64,000 nucleotides of DNA, from positions 12,455,905 to 12,519,904 of the forward strand of contig CM020512.1 in NCBI GenBank assembly GCA_009823395.1. The letters are read 5' to 3'. The translations under genes and the position numbers were made by a program. The DNA comes from Thamnaconus septentrionalis. Its lineage: Eukaryota > Chordata > Actinopteri > Tetraodontiformes > Monacanthidae. A model generated the notes under the pieces. The model did no database searches. It saw only the letters and a program-made list of their open reading frames with translations, and was not told the origin of the DNA. Shown piece by piece: positions 12,041 through 23,259 of this stretch (position 1 is the first letter of the stretch; each line of letters begins with the position of its first letter).

Positions 12041-13149
12041 GACTCACCCACCTTCTCTTCTTCCTGCCCCTCCCCTCTCTGTTCATCAGGCTGGTTCTCA
12101 ACTACAACAACGTCCTCGGACACAGCGTCTTCAAGCTGACGTGAGTCTGCAGCCACACACGCACACACTCGCATACATGCATGCCTCCACCCTCGCAGAA
12201 AGTTGCATCCTCTTGCTGTCTGTGTGTGTGTGTGTAGCTTGGCGATGAGCCAGCGTCACTACAAGGTGTCGGCTCGCCGCTGGTTCACCCTGGACTCGGT
12301 GGAGCTGGACTACGACGGCACCAAGGCCTTCTTCAACGGCAGCAGGCACATCTACGCCCCGGCTGAATACTCGTACCGCTGCCAGACCGTCAGCTCCGCC
12401 CGCTGGCCGCTGCTGGTGCCGCGCACCACTAAGGACCCGGCCAATCAGTGGAGAGTCTCCTTTGAGGACTTCCAGGTGAGACGGACACATGAGGTCCAGA
12501 GTTGGTCGGATCAAAACTAAGTGTGTCGAGTCAAGAGCAGTGCTGAGCTTTTTAGGGTTAGGGTTGGGTTTGAGTTGGGGTTGGTTTGAAGTTGGAGCAG
12601 AGTTAGGCTTGGAGTTGGGGTGGAGTTAGGGTTAGGCTGACATTAAGTTGAAGTTTGGGTTGGAGTCATGGTTAGGGTGGAGTCAGGTTAAGGTTAGGTT
12701 TGGAGTCAGGGTTAGGGTTGGGTTGAAGTTCGGGTTAGGGTTGGAATTGGGGTCAGGGTTTGACTTGGGCTTTTAGTTAGGTTTCAGGTTGGGGTTAGGG
12801 TTAGGCTTATGGTGGCTCTAACCGTTCATACGTTGGACCCAACCCTCCTCCGGGTGGCGCCAGGGTTAGGGTGTGTATCGTAGAGTCGTCACCGTTTCAC
12901 ACTCATGTTGTTTCCTGCCTGTGGCTCCGCCCCCTGCAGATCCAGGGCTTCAACGTGAGCGACGGCGAGTTCTCGTACGCCAGCGACTGCGCCGGCTTCT
13001 TCTCCCCTGGGATCTGGATGGGCCTGATGACCAGCCTGCTCATGGTGCTGCTGCTCACCTACGGCCTCCACATGATCCTGCAGCTGCACACCATGGACCG
13101 CTTCGATGACCCCAAGGGCCCTGCCATCTCCGTCCCCCAGACCGAGTGA
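8544..13149 (+). CDS. atp6ap1: V-ATPase accessory subunit 1 (Ac45)
   Basis: Type I membrane glycoprotein that assembles with and steers the proton-pumping V-ATPase in the secretory pathway. Exons: 8544-8674, 9416-9542, 9635-9709, 9812-9999, 10715-10755, 10855-10940, 11521-11673, 11832-11992, 12090-12140, 12238-12475, 12940-13149. The N-terminus is a signal peptide ending near [12 protein letters not shown]. Family blocks are [45 protein letters not shown] and [19 protein letters not shown]. The C-terminus has one membrane helix ([22 protein letters not shown]) and a cytosolic tail with DRFDDPKGP. Exon 9416 may extend to the next donor at 9560 (adding VTEGSQ), because the donor after 9542 is weak (GTCACA). 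A lysine/arginine/glutamine-rich insert ([20 protein letters not shown]) replaces the usual furin-processed region. Confidence 0.95.
10255..10400. repeat. (TTA)n-rich microsatellite, atp6ap1 intron
   Basis: Imperfect TTA/ATT trinucleotide runs with interruptions, within an AT-rich intron. No coding content. Confidence 0.8.
12541..12870 (+). repeat. Degenerate GGTTAG-like minisatellite in atp6ap1 intron
   Basis: Many short variants of 'gggttagggttgg' and 'ggagttggggt' fill the intron before the last exon. The unit resembles the telomere repeat but is degenerate and interrupted, so it is a simple-sequence expansion and not a telomere. Confidence 0.75.
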
Positions 13150-13949
13150 CCGACCCCCACCTCCATTCCAACTTATTCCTGCCGCACCCCCCAACTCCAT
13201 CTGCACCACCCCTTACATGGCAACCGCCCTCCCCCGCCAAGTCTGGTGTCCTGGGAACGAGTCATTTGTTTTTTTAATGGTTTTCTCACAGCATTTCCCT
13301 CCCGCAGACATAAACTCCTGCAGGTCTGATGCCAGTTTCCAAAATTTAAATTCCACAATTCCTAAATTAGAAAAGATTTTTTTTTCTGCTACTGTGAGAT
13401 CAGTGTTTTTGTGGTTCTGGTACTTCAGTGAGGAAGACATTAGGAGTTAAGAAAATGAAGACACTCCCGACTACTTGAAGCAATATCAGACAGGTTTTCT
13501 GTACTATTGTGAGTTCTGTTACAACTCCCTGCTGTGCCCCTAGTGGTCAGGAGGAGTAGCAGCGTGTATGTTTAGGGTGGAATGTGTTGTTGTGGTGTCA
13601 CGCTAACAGACCCAGACTTGTGGTCCACCTGTGAAGGGATGAACATGTACATATAAAGACAGAACAAATAATATTAAGATATTTATTGTGAGAACTTACT
13701 GACATGTAAGTTGTGTGACTTTTCAGTGATGTGTTGTCGTATCATATTTTCTGTGTGGATGACTGGCAATAGTTAATGTTTACATGAAGGTCTTAATGTG
13801 AAGTCAAATATACATCAAAGGGAAACAAAATTTGATTGGTTGTTTGTCAGGTTGATTTTTGCACTGTTTCTTATTTTTGTTGATTCATTTGTGATTTCCT
13901 GCTTTGTAGTGACTCAATGTGAGCTTGTCGTTGTGTTGTGATGCTGCCC

Positions 13950-13955
13950 AATAAA
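13950..13955 (+). terminator. atp6ap1: atp6ap1 polyadenylation signal
   Basis: AATAAA in 'gcccaataaaacatctgtg' lies 0.8 kb after the stop. An opposite-strand signal for the lectin begins about 55 bases further on, so the two genes end tail-to-tail. Confidence 0.6.
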
Positions 13956-14009
13956 ACATCTGTGAGAAAAAAAAAAACTGTCCTCAGCTTTTAGTTTGAA
14001 AAAAAAAAG

Positions 14010-14015
14010 TTTATT
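14010..14015 (-). terminator. Lectin polyadenylation signal (putative)
   Basis: TTTATT on the plus strand reads AATAAA on the minus strand, about 0.73 kb after the lectin stop codon. Confidence 0.4.
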
Positions 14016-14589
14016 TATGATCAACTCTGCAAAAGAATTTTTCCTATCTGTCACCTAGTGGCTGGTTGCACAATGACTTCTAAGCACCTCCTCCGTATAA
14101 TCTCTGTCTGTCGGTAGGTTGATGGTTCAACTTTTATGACAGTAACTGTGTTTGAAAGTCCAGCAGCCACAATAACAAGATAAAGGTTCCAGGAGTAGCT
14201 TGAGGTCTCGGTGGTGCTGTGGGGTTGTTTCTGACAAGAAGTCGCCATTGATGCTGCATCAAATCCTGCCCCACTTCTTCTCAGCTTTTCAAAAGACTTG
14301 CACCTTGTGTGAAGCTCCAATTCAGCACACTCTTGGAAATTAAACTCGATACTCACACTCATTTTCTAAGTTATGTGAGTATGATGAAATATACTATACC
14401 ACTCATACTGAAGTCAATAGTTTTTCAGCCCATCAAAAAAAAAAAAAAGCAGAAAAAAAAAACAAAAGAGAAACAGAAGATGTCAGTACTGAAGGAAAAG
14501 GAGGTGTTTACCAAGCTAAAAATGCCCAAAGTCAAAGTTACCATGTGATGAAAACAACAACAAAACTCACTCTTGGGGTCAGCAGTTTA

Positions 14590-14740
14590 CATTGACAACG
14601 GATTTTGTGGTGTCTTGTCTGACTACTCTGCCGACATTGAGGTGGATTTCAATTGTAATGAAAAAACACGAAAGCCGAGTCTACGTCCGAGTCCAGTCAA
14701 GGCGAGTCGAGCTGAAAGTGTGTCATGAAAAAAGAACCAT
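14590..14740 (+). repeat. Dispersed repeat, copy 1 (lectin 3' flank)
   Basis: Shares order and wording ('gacattgaggtgg', 'gccgagtc', 'gtcgagctgaaagtgtgtcatga') with 19748-19880. It lies just beyond the stop of the lectin. Confidence 0.7.
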
Positions 14741-14748
14741 AACTGACC

Positions 14749-16744
14749 TCAGTCACAGGTGTAAGTCACCGTCAAGTACTTGTAGGTACCAAAACAGGGG
14801 TCTCCAAACAAGGAGTTACTTGCTTGGAAGGAACAAGTTTCTCTTCCACCACAGCTGTGGACACAAAGTGACAAGGTCAGACTTATACAAAAATTAAAAT
14901 CATTATTAATTAATAACTACTGATTTGACTTTACATTTCAGCCACTTTACTGGTAGTGCATGTTGCGCATTTGGTGTTACTGATCTGGGACCAGGGTCGA
15001 CCCACGGTGCATGTCTTGGTGTTTTGTCGTCCATAGACAGCGGTGATAATGGTTAAAGCCTTCCCCAAACCTGAGACCGAGAGCATTAGAAGGATTTTGA
15101 GACTAGCTTAGGAGGAGTCGAAAATTCTGGAGGATGAGAGTCTTACCGCAGGTCAGTCTGGCTGCTCGTCCCTCACACGTCACACTCTGACCTGTGGGAC
15201 AAAGACTTGGTTAGAGGTGGAGGTACTGGACTTGTCCTAGTTCAACAGCTGCTTCTGGATTTCAAGGCCCACATCAGCAGACACTCACGTTGACAGCTGT
15301 AAGTCACCGTCAGGTATTTGTAGGTACCCACACAGGGGTCTCCGAACATGTTGTTGTTTGCTCGGATGGAACAATTTCTTTTGCCGTTGCAGCTGTGGAG
15401 GCAGAGCGACGCAGTCATACTGGAATATTAATGAAACTATTAAGATAATAATAACTTCTGACTTGTTATAAAATGGGTGTGACTTTACATTTCAGCCACT
15501 TTACTGCTGTGTATTCCACAGTTGGTGTTACTGATCTGAGACAAGGGTCGATTCTGTGAGCACATCTTGGTGTTGTGGCGCCCATAGATGGCGCTTTGGA
15601 TATCTAAGACCTCCCCAAGACCTGAGGAGAGGAAGACTGTTGAAGTTGGAGACAGAAGGACATTGACATAATGCAGAGATGTGAACTAGAGTCATACCAC
15701 AGTAGAGGAAGGTGTTCTGGCCCTCACACGTCAAACTCTGACCTGTGGGACAAACACTCATCAGCCCCCTGCTAGCATGTTTAGCTAACAGCTATTAATG
15801 GAGGTTTTGATCTCTAGAAGTAGCCAGTTAGCATGCTGTCTTCTGCTGCTTCAGTACACTTTGTTGTTGAGAGTCTGACGAGTTTGGCGAGTGAGCTTAA
15901 CATGTGACCGTGTGAAACATGACGGTTGTTCCTACCACAACTGCAGCGACGATTGTAGCCAACACTGTGACAGGGGTCCAAGTACGGAAATCTATCTATC
16001 CATTCATTGTCTATGCCCCTTTTTCCTGCACTCAGGGTCATGAGGGTTGGCTGGAGCTGATCCCAGCCGTCATTGGACAAAGTCAGGCTGTCCTTTGACG
16101 AAGACAAGCTGTCATTGGACAAATTCAGGCTGTCATTGGGCGAAGCCAGGCTGTCAATTGGTGAAGACAGGTAGTCGTTGGGTGAAGACGGGCTGTCCGT
16201 GGATGAATTCAGGCTGTCATTGGACGAAGTCAGGCTCCACCCTGGACAAATTGCCATTTTATTGTAGGGTCACAAAGAAATATAAACAACCAGTCACACT
16301 CACTTCCCCAGCAAATTCAGATCTCCCCTTTTGCCCACATAAATGTTTTTGGACTGTGGGAGGAGCCAGAGCCACAACTACACCTTTCTGGCTGTGAGGC
16401 AACTGCACCATTGCTCAAACAAATTCTGCAACCAAAATATTACAACCAAAAATGAGGCACCATAAAATAGCAACAAATCAGACTGAGAGGAGCAGTTGGT
16501 GTGTCAACCCAAACATCAAGACCCTTCAGTGTTAAGAAAAAATTAAAAACATAATACTTCATACTCTAGCTGAAGGAGCCCCTACCTGCTTTGAAGAGCG
16601 GACATGCTGCCAGCACGACTGTCACAAACACACAAACACAAAAAAACCGTCAGATTCAAGTCCATATTTTTTTTCAGTTTTAAAACCTGCATGGGTGCCT
16701 GATCTTCCTCCTCAGGTGCACTCACTCAGCAGTGGGCGGAGCAT
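14749..16744 (-). CDS. Rhamnose-binding lectin, two SUEL-type domains
   Basis: Secreted sugar-binding lectin of the fish egg/skin/immune type. Minus-strand exons in transcript order: 16744-16726, 16618-16586, 15742-15698, 15621-15489, 15392-15289, 15191-15147, 15070-14935, 14854-14749. All phases close to 206 residues. The first two exons make a signal peptide, MLRPLLIVLAACPLFKAG. Each domain is coded by three exons with matching phases. Domain 1: QSLTCEG, DIQSAIYGRHN, FGDPCVGTYKYLTVTYSC. Domain 2: QSVTCEG, IITAVYGRQNTKTC, FGDPCFGTYKYLTVTYTC. The YGR and DPC..KYL motifs are the family hallmarks. An alternative start at 16665 leads into an out-of-phase chain and was not used. Which sugar it binds cannot be told. 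Confidence 0.9.
16055..16255 (-). repeat. 24-bp minisatellite in lectin intron
   Basis: About eight imperfect 24-bp units of the type 'caggctgtcattggacgaagt'. On the minus strand an open frame reads repeats of the type NDSLNSS/NDSLSSS, but no splice phase joins it to the lectin exons, so it is taken as intronic. Confidence 0.8.
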
Positions 16745-16849
16745 GTTTCCAGGAAGAGCAAAGATCAAGAACACCTGCAGGACGTCAACACACACAGACA
16801 ATGTGAGTAAAGGAGCGAGACCACGATTAATCACTTCTTGAAACACCCT

Positions 16850-18560
16850 CATAAATCAGGACCCAGGATCAACTCACCAGTGGACCAGTGATCCTGGAGG
16901 TTCCAGCTCAGTGGGTGGAGATGCACCGCAGATGGGAGGCTGCATTTTAAGCACTCTGATGCATGGACCTTATCACATGACTGGCAGAGAAAGTAGGTGT
17001 GGTTTGGCTTGAAGGCACCTGTTGGACGTTGCCAGTAAATGGTAAATGTCTTCAGTAGCAGCAGGAAGTCCAGGAACTCTTCAGACTCACAGGAGTCAAA
17101 TCCAGCAAAAATCATTTGCTATCAGAATTGGATGTGAGCTTGTGGTGAATTCTTCAGGTGGCTTCGAGGGATGTAGATGTTGAAGGAGTCTTCGCTGACA
17201 CTGACTTGGTTGTATAAAAACTGGTTTATTGCAAAGAAGTCAGAAATCAAACAGGCACCTAGGAAGCCTGGGGGGTTCTCTTTGGCCTGATGTGAGCAAC
17301 TCCCAAGGATCCTTTGTTCACATCTCCTCTTATACACCCCTGTAACCTGAGATGAAGATACTAGGAGTGGGGGAGAATCTATACATTTCTTGGCCGTACC
17401 CCAAGTGTTTACCAGAAGAAGGAATTTGCTGGCCGTGCTGAATAACAAGAGGCCCACTGACCAGACCCCTTTGCCGAGGCACCATATGGAATCAATAACT
17501 GCCTTATATGGAGAGGTTCAACCCAGGTCCTCTTGGTTCAAATGAGTACATGGACATAAGTTCAAGCCAGTACATATACATAGGATCATGCACATAAGAT
17601 CAGATACTACAAGCTGCTGCTGGTTGCATCTCCAGCTTCAAGCTTCGCCAGAGCTGCAGGGAAGTCAGCATCACTGAGGGTCTTCAGAAGATCTTACAGT
17701 TTGAGCTGCTTGGCATCTGAACTTCTGGATGGCAGGTTTCCAGGATCTTCAAGGAACTATTACCAAGAACGGCCAGATTTACGGACAGGAGGAAGAATGT
17801 GACTTCCTCCTTTAGATAAGATTAGATTTGTCTAAACAAACAGTAATCTGCAGGACTATGAACCTTCTAGTTTGTTTACTAATACCTGAGTCAGAAAATG
17901 GTCACGTAGCCTGACCATTTGCACATGGACCTGAAATTTTTGGGGAATGATTTTGTGGCTCTGAAGAGTTCTCATTAGTGAAGAGCTGAGTGACCTTGAC
18001 TGCTGAAAACTTGGTGTGGATCCTGCTGGTGTTGGATTGTCAGGTGACTCAATAAAAAAAAATGTTGGCAGAATGGCGAAATGCTACCGGGTGCAGCAGT
18101 GATCTGTTGATGTGTGTATCAAAGAATGGACATCAATCATAATATTTAAAAGGAAAATTAAAACCACAATGTTTAAGTTCATACATGGAACTGTGTTGAA
18201 TTTTGTGTCATGTGTCGTTATTTTCTGTTGTATGTATTTTATTTGTAATTCTTTGTAAAATGATTTCTTTGAGAAGAGGGTAGATTATATAGTTTAATTA
18301 TATTTCTATGAAGTGTTGTGTTTATGTTTGTTTCTTTGATAAAATTGTAAACATATACAATTTATTTTAGAAACCTATTTAATTATTTCTTGCTTCTTCA
18401 ATTATTTCCTGCATTGTGTGCCGACAGAGTCACAGCAAAATGAGATTTCCTCTGCTGGAAAGTGCGAGGGGAACAAAGTCAAGAAGCTGAAGTCAATAAG
18501 TTTATTCATTTTAGATGATATATGCGATGACTGTCACACAATTGACTGTCAATTGTCAAC
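16850..18560. other. Spacer between lectin and unknown gene; no gene recognised
   Basis: Short open frames on both strands lack codon or domain signal. The text from 17200 to 17900 is of ordinary composition, and 18100-18400 is AT-rich. This may be old transposon debris, but no terminal repeats or coding relics were identified. Confidence 0.35.
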
Positions 18561-18740
18561 GGAAATAAAGCAAAAGAGAAACAGAGCAAAAATCCCACAG
18601 AAAGTATCAGCACTGCAGATGAAGCAGGTGTTGGAGGATGACCTTTAACCTCCTGGTGCACCGTCGACCAGCAGCAGGAAGTTTCATTGACCTATAAAAG
18701 CCAAAGGTCAAATTTGATGAAAACAACTGAAAAACTCAGG
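18560..18740 (+). repeat. Segment similar to lectin 3' flank
   Basis: Shares 'gcaaaagagaaacag', 'gtatcagcactg' and 'aaaggtcaaatttgatgaaaacaac' with text near 14455-14560 beyond the lectin. It sits in the equivalent place beyond the unknown gene at 20914-23201, which suggests tandem duplication of a longer unit. Confidence 0.5.
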
Positions 18741-18999
18741 AAAAACTCAAGAGCAACAAGAGTGTGACCTGGAGGACCATGAAAAGGAGGAACGGCCTGC
18801 CCAGTCTGAACCAGAGCAGTGTTCAGTTATTGGCCTTCTGTACAGGTTTTTCAGCACAAGGTTGTCCACCAGTGCACTTGGCACCTGGACTGCCAAGGGC
18901 TGAGGTCAATGATGGAATATTTGTGATTGTTTCAACAGATATTTGCTGGACACACAGGTTAAGAGAGGTTCAGAGTTCTCAGCTGATCACCACCTAGTA

Positions 19000-19740
19000 G
19001 TGAGATGGATGAGGTGGAGAGGGAGGAGTATGTCACCCAGATGCCTGGAAGACCTACACAAGTAGTGAGGAGCTGCGGCAAATTCTGACTGGTCTTTAAC
19101 CCACCACCTCTGGCAGCACTTCAACTACATTCTGAGGGTGGTGGGGATATAGAGTCCGAACTGCCTTATTTCACACTGCCATTGTTAAAGCGACTCTTAC
19201 TTTTGTGGTAGTAAGGTCCCTGGGGCTAGTCTGGGTTGTAACCCTGTTATCCGCTGGAAGACACCCTGGGCCAGGGGAGCCGTCGAGTTGAAGAAGGATA
19301 AACGGGAGTTTGCCAAACCAGTCCACCTGCGTTTTGAGGATCTGGAGAAGGCTTACAACAATTAGCAGTCAAATGTGAAAGGTCTGGGATGAGGATTACC
19401 ACCTCCATGCCATGGTCCTCCACCGGAAAGGGGACATTGCTCATTGTGGTTCGGGTGGAAAGTCATACCTCAAGTGGAGGAGTTCAAGTATCTTGGGGTC
19501 TTATTCATCTGCAAAGAACTCAAAGTAGAGCTGCTGCTCCTCCGCATCGGGAGGAACCAGCTAAGGGGACTCAGGCATCTGGTTAGGAGGTTCCTGAGGA
19601 GATGTTTCAGGCATGGCCAACTAAGAGGAGGTCTCGGAGCAGACCAGAGCACACTGGAAAGACAATGTAAGAAATGGTGGAAGTGGCTGGGAAGAGAGGG
19701 CTTTCCTGCTAAAGGCACTGCCGCACCATGACTCGCACCC
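19000..19740 (+). mobile_element. Degraded LINE reverse-transcriptase fragment
   Basis: Non-LTR retrotransposon remains. One frame contains FEDLEKAYNN, matching the domain-A region of LINE reverse transcriptases (FVDLEKAYDR). About 140 bp later another frame reads VIPQVEEFKYLGVLF, the conserved block after the catalytic palm. The text between is missing and several stops and frame changes occur, so the copy is internally deleted and inactive. The exact clade cannot be given. Confidence 0.7.
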
Positions 19741-19747
19741 CAGATAA

Positions 19748-19880
19748 GCAGTTTACAACAACAATAAATTTTGTGCTGTCTTGTGCTGACAAGTCTGCCC
19801 ACATTGAGGTGGTATTGTAATGAAAAAGGAACAAAGCCGAGTCCAGTCAAGTAGAGTTGAGCTGAAAGTGTGTCATGAGC
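19748..19880 (+). repeat. Dispersed repeat, copy 2
   Basis: Paralogue of 14590-14740, directly after the LINE fragment. It ends at 'gtgtgtcatgagctc'. Confidence 0.65.
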
Positions 19881-19931
19881 TCTTCCAGGGCTGGTGGAAG
19901 GTGGGCATTCCAAGGCCAGTCGGAGACATTA

Positions 19932-20120
19932 CTGCAGTGGTTCTCAAACTTTCTCTGTCACTCCCCACCTTGGAGGAAGAAGATTTTTCATGCGCCCCCA
20001 GGCTAGAAGCCCCAAATTTGACGTGGCTGTGTCTTAAGGGATCCCGATGAACCTGCAAGTGGCCCCATGGCTAGGAAGCCCCAAATTTGATAAAACTGGA
20101 ATTAGGGATAGGGTTGTGTC
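19932..20120 (+). mobile_element. hAT-type terminal repeat fragment (putative)
   Basis: Starts with 'cagtggttctcaaactttct', the classic end of hAT/Charlie-like elements, and runs into degenerate text with a repeated 'aagccccaaatttga' phrase. No second terminal repeat was found. Confidence 0.4.
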
Positions 20121-20913
20121 TTGGAATTAGGGATGGGGTTCCTCATAGAAGAACCTGCAGATGAACCTGGCCCCATGTCTCTAGGACAAAGTTGACATTT
20201 GACCCCATAGACTTGCATGGCATTAGGCTGGCAGACATACTGCAGTCTCTCCAGTACATCCGGGTTTGCCTCCTGCTGGGTGGGCATGCCTAAAGCACCT
20301 TCACAGGGAGATCCCCAGGATGCATCCTAACCAATGCCTGAGCCACCTCAGCTGGTTCCTCTTGAAGCAGAGGAGCACTCAAAGTCGGAATGTAGTTTTA
20401 CTGGTAAACTGAGAGCTTCCTCTTCACTATGGCAGACTGGTTTAACAATCGCATCTTTACCAAGGCTGCAGTTACTAACCGTGGAAAAGATTAAGGCGTC
20501 TGTCCTTTGAATACAGTTTTCTTTAATTTATTTTTGCAAAATAATTTCTTGGACACATGGTAATCTAAAATTATTTCCTTTTATGTTTACGAAATTTTGT
20601 GTTTCTGTTGATTTTTCTCTTTTAGAATGATGAATAAAAGTGGAATGAAATAAAAAATTTCACGAAATTATTTTTTTAATGGTCATTTGTCTTAATGATG
20701 ATGTTGGCATCAGTGGAGTCTGTTTTTGTTTTCCAGTGAGGCAGAGAAAGAGGAATGAAAATACAAAACACCTGTATGGAAAAAGTTTCAAAATAAAATA
20801 ATGAGGAAACAATAAAAAATACAAATATAGCAAGAAATGATAAACTGGAAGATCCTGAGAATGTTTCTGAGGTTTCGGCGTCACCCGGGCTCCTTGTAAT
20901 TGGTTGATTCTCG

Positions 20914-22619
20914 TCACGTGAGCAATTCCTGAACCTGAGAGAGAAAAGAGATAAACTTTATATCATGAGATGATTGTTTGTTTGATTCTTTCACCAAATT
21001 AAAACCAGAGTCATGTTTAAAATCTAAAGGTTGTCATTTCACTGTGTGGAAGAATGGACCATCCAGGGTCCTGGCTATGACCAATCAGCTAACTTAATCT
21101 CAATTCCCTTTCTCTCTCACTCACCAAATACCTTTATCCTTCATCCATCCTCCTCCTTCATTCTCCATCCATTAATCTCCATTCTACTTCTCCTGGAACC
21201 AGATTTTGACTGTATTGTCAGTATTCTGAATCTCTGAACCACACTGTCTCATCCAAATACATTTTCCTGCACATTTCATCACTTTTCTATCACAGCTCAG
21301 ACTGTCCTCCTCGTCTGTTCTTCACCCTCTGCTGCTCAGACTGTTCTGCAGCTGCTCACCTTCACAATCTCAGACCAGGTCATGAGCTGAGGTGCTCTCG
21401 CTGCGGGTCAGGTGGGTCAAGGAGATGTCACACGCAGTCAGACCAGCTGAGGTACCAGGAGAAGATCAGCGAGAAGGTCAGTGATACGATCAGAGAGAAG
21501 GTGAAAGAGAAGATCAGATGAGAGTGAAGATCAGTGAGAAGGCTGGAGACTCACCGGCTGTCAGGTTTGCAGCAGAGATGTTCCAGGCTCCTGCATCAAC
21601 TGTCAGGAGAGAAACATCAGGTGAGACCAAGTCAATGAGAAGATCAGTGAAAAGATCACAGAGACAAGATCAGCGAGGTCAGAGAGAAGATCAGCGGAAC
21701 CTCAAAGACAGTGAGCTGATAGCGACTTGAGACTCACCAGCCGTCAGGTTTACAGCGGTGATGTTCCAGGCTGCAGCATCAGCTGTAAGCAGAGAAACAC
21801 CAGGTGAGACCAGGGTGTGGTGTCACCTCCTCACATCACCGTTCATTTTACATGGATTGCTGGAAGCGAGGAGTAACATGTGATCTCACCACCAGTCTGG
21901 TTGGCCCAAGAGAGATTGGCTGCCACGTGGTCATGGACTGCATAGGACCAACAACAGCACAGGAAGAAAGTTATGCCTGCAGTTCCAAGGCTGCCAGTGG
22001 AGGGGGGGTGCCCTATGCCATCGGACACAATGTACTCTGTCGCGCTCTTACCGACGACTGGAGGACGGCCCCTGCGGGCGGTGAAGATGTCATCGGAGGG
22101 GAGAGCCGAGTGGACGCCATCAGAGGCCAGGTGGAACTTCCTGTTGGCCAGGCGGCTGGTGGGAGGAGACACACAAAGGAGAGATCACACTTCTGATTGG
22201 CTGAGCCCTGGTGTTGGGAACGTGGTCGCAAGCGAGGCTGCCCTACCGGCTTTTCAGGATGTCCATCGTTCCCTGAGCCGCCGTGTTTGCGAACCTGTTC
22301 TGAAGTCTGCCGCCACCATCTGTCCAAGACGCGAAAGTTCAGAATCGAATCTATCAACTTAAATTCTAAAGTTCAGCTCCAATATTTGAAAATAATTTCA
22401 AAAATGTTGATTTTTCGGAAGTCATAAACTGTCACAACATCAGGTTATTCAAACAAGTCAGAGCCACTTCAGCTGCCTCTGGTTCAGGTTCTGGTTCTAA
22501 TACTGGTTTTGGTTGTGACTGTGGTCCTCTACAAACCTTGCAGGTTGCTGCTGTTCTGGTACTTGAGGGCACCGAAGCAGGAATCAGCATCTGGGCTGGA
22601 AGAGAAGATCTGAGGACCC

Positions 22620-22693
<74 letters not shown>

Positions 22694-23201
22694 TCACCAG
22701 CTCACCAGCACGAAGCCGACGTGGAGATGTTGCTGAAGGTCAGGTTGCTCGGTTCCCCTGGACACAGACACAGTTGCTGCTATCACTTTAACGTTGAGTA
22801 TTTCTTAAAATGTTTTCATCAATTGAATCTTTTGTTTCATTCTGATTTTTCTTCTCTTCATCAGCCGAGACGTACCATCACAGCTGAAAACCTCCTGACA
22901 CCCCGGTGAAGTGGCTGCAATCAGATTTAAAATTCCATTTACACTCTGATCATCACCAATATAATCATAATTATTATTATTATTCTGGAAGAATCACATT
23001 CCGACGGCTCTTTGGAGAAACTCACCTGCTTCCAGAATCAGCAACGATGCAGCTGCCAGAACTGGCGAACAGAGTCAAACAGTTTCAAAGGAACATTAGG
23101 TCTCATGTTGGTCACAATGGGTTTGAGAGTGTATGGGGAGGGGGAGGGGGAGGGGCTCAGGTGTACTCACACAGCGAGGAGGCGTGTCGGGAGCGGAGCA
23201 T
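20914..23201 (-). CDS. Unrecognised secreted N-glycoprotein gene, 11 exons
   Basis: I do not recognise this family. Minus-strand exons in order: 23201-23171, 23061-23026, 22757-22706, 22595-22537, 22319-22247, 22155-22052, 21937-21890, 21782-21738, 21599-21555, 21400-21360, 20934-20914. Each has GT-AG borders and the phases close to 184 residues plus TGA. A signal peptide (MLRSRHASSLFLAAASLLI) is followed by a short cysteine patch (SASCCPDADSC). A basic middle carries furin-like sites (KSRR, RRGR). Exons 8 and 9 are tandem 15-residue duplicates, ADAAAWNITAVNLTA and VDAGAWNISAANLTA. Nine NXS/T sequons are present. The protein has no membrane helix after the signal. The signal-peptide exons resemble those of the lectin downstream on the same strand. 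Function is unknown; a processed secreted peptide precursor is one guess. Confidence 0.6.
22623..22688 (+). repeat. (GT)n microsatellite
   Basis: About 32 GT units in the intron between exons 3 and 4 of the unknown secreted-protein gene. Confidence 0.95.
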
Positions 23202-23259
23202 GTCGCACAGGCAGAGCTGCCAAATCAGATTCCTCTTAATTCAGTTTGAAATCACAATC

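Noticed and set aside
12541..12870. Interstitial telomere tract
   Set aside because: Units vary in length and sequence (TTAGGG interrupted by GGAGTTGG forms); more likely a minisatellite.
14051..14362. 103-codon minus-strand frame beyond the lectin stop
   Set aside because: It lies in the lectin 3' UTR, has no lectin or other domain and no splice signal links it in phase.
15936..15964. Possible 29-nt extra lectin exon (SVGYNRRCSC)
   Set aside because: Works only with an alternative start at 16665; the 16744 start with 16618-16586 gives a better signal peptide and correct phase directly into 15742.
16849..17457. Two minus-strand frames of 88 and 111 codons upstream of the lectin
   Set aside because: No domain, no consistent codon bias and no splice chain; left as unassigned spacer.
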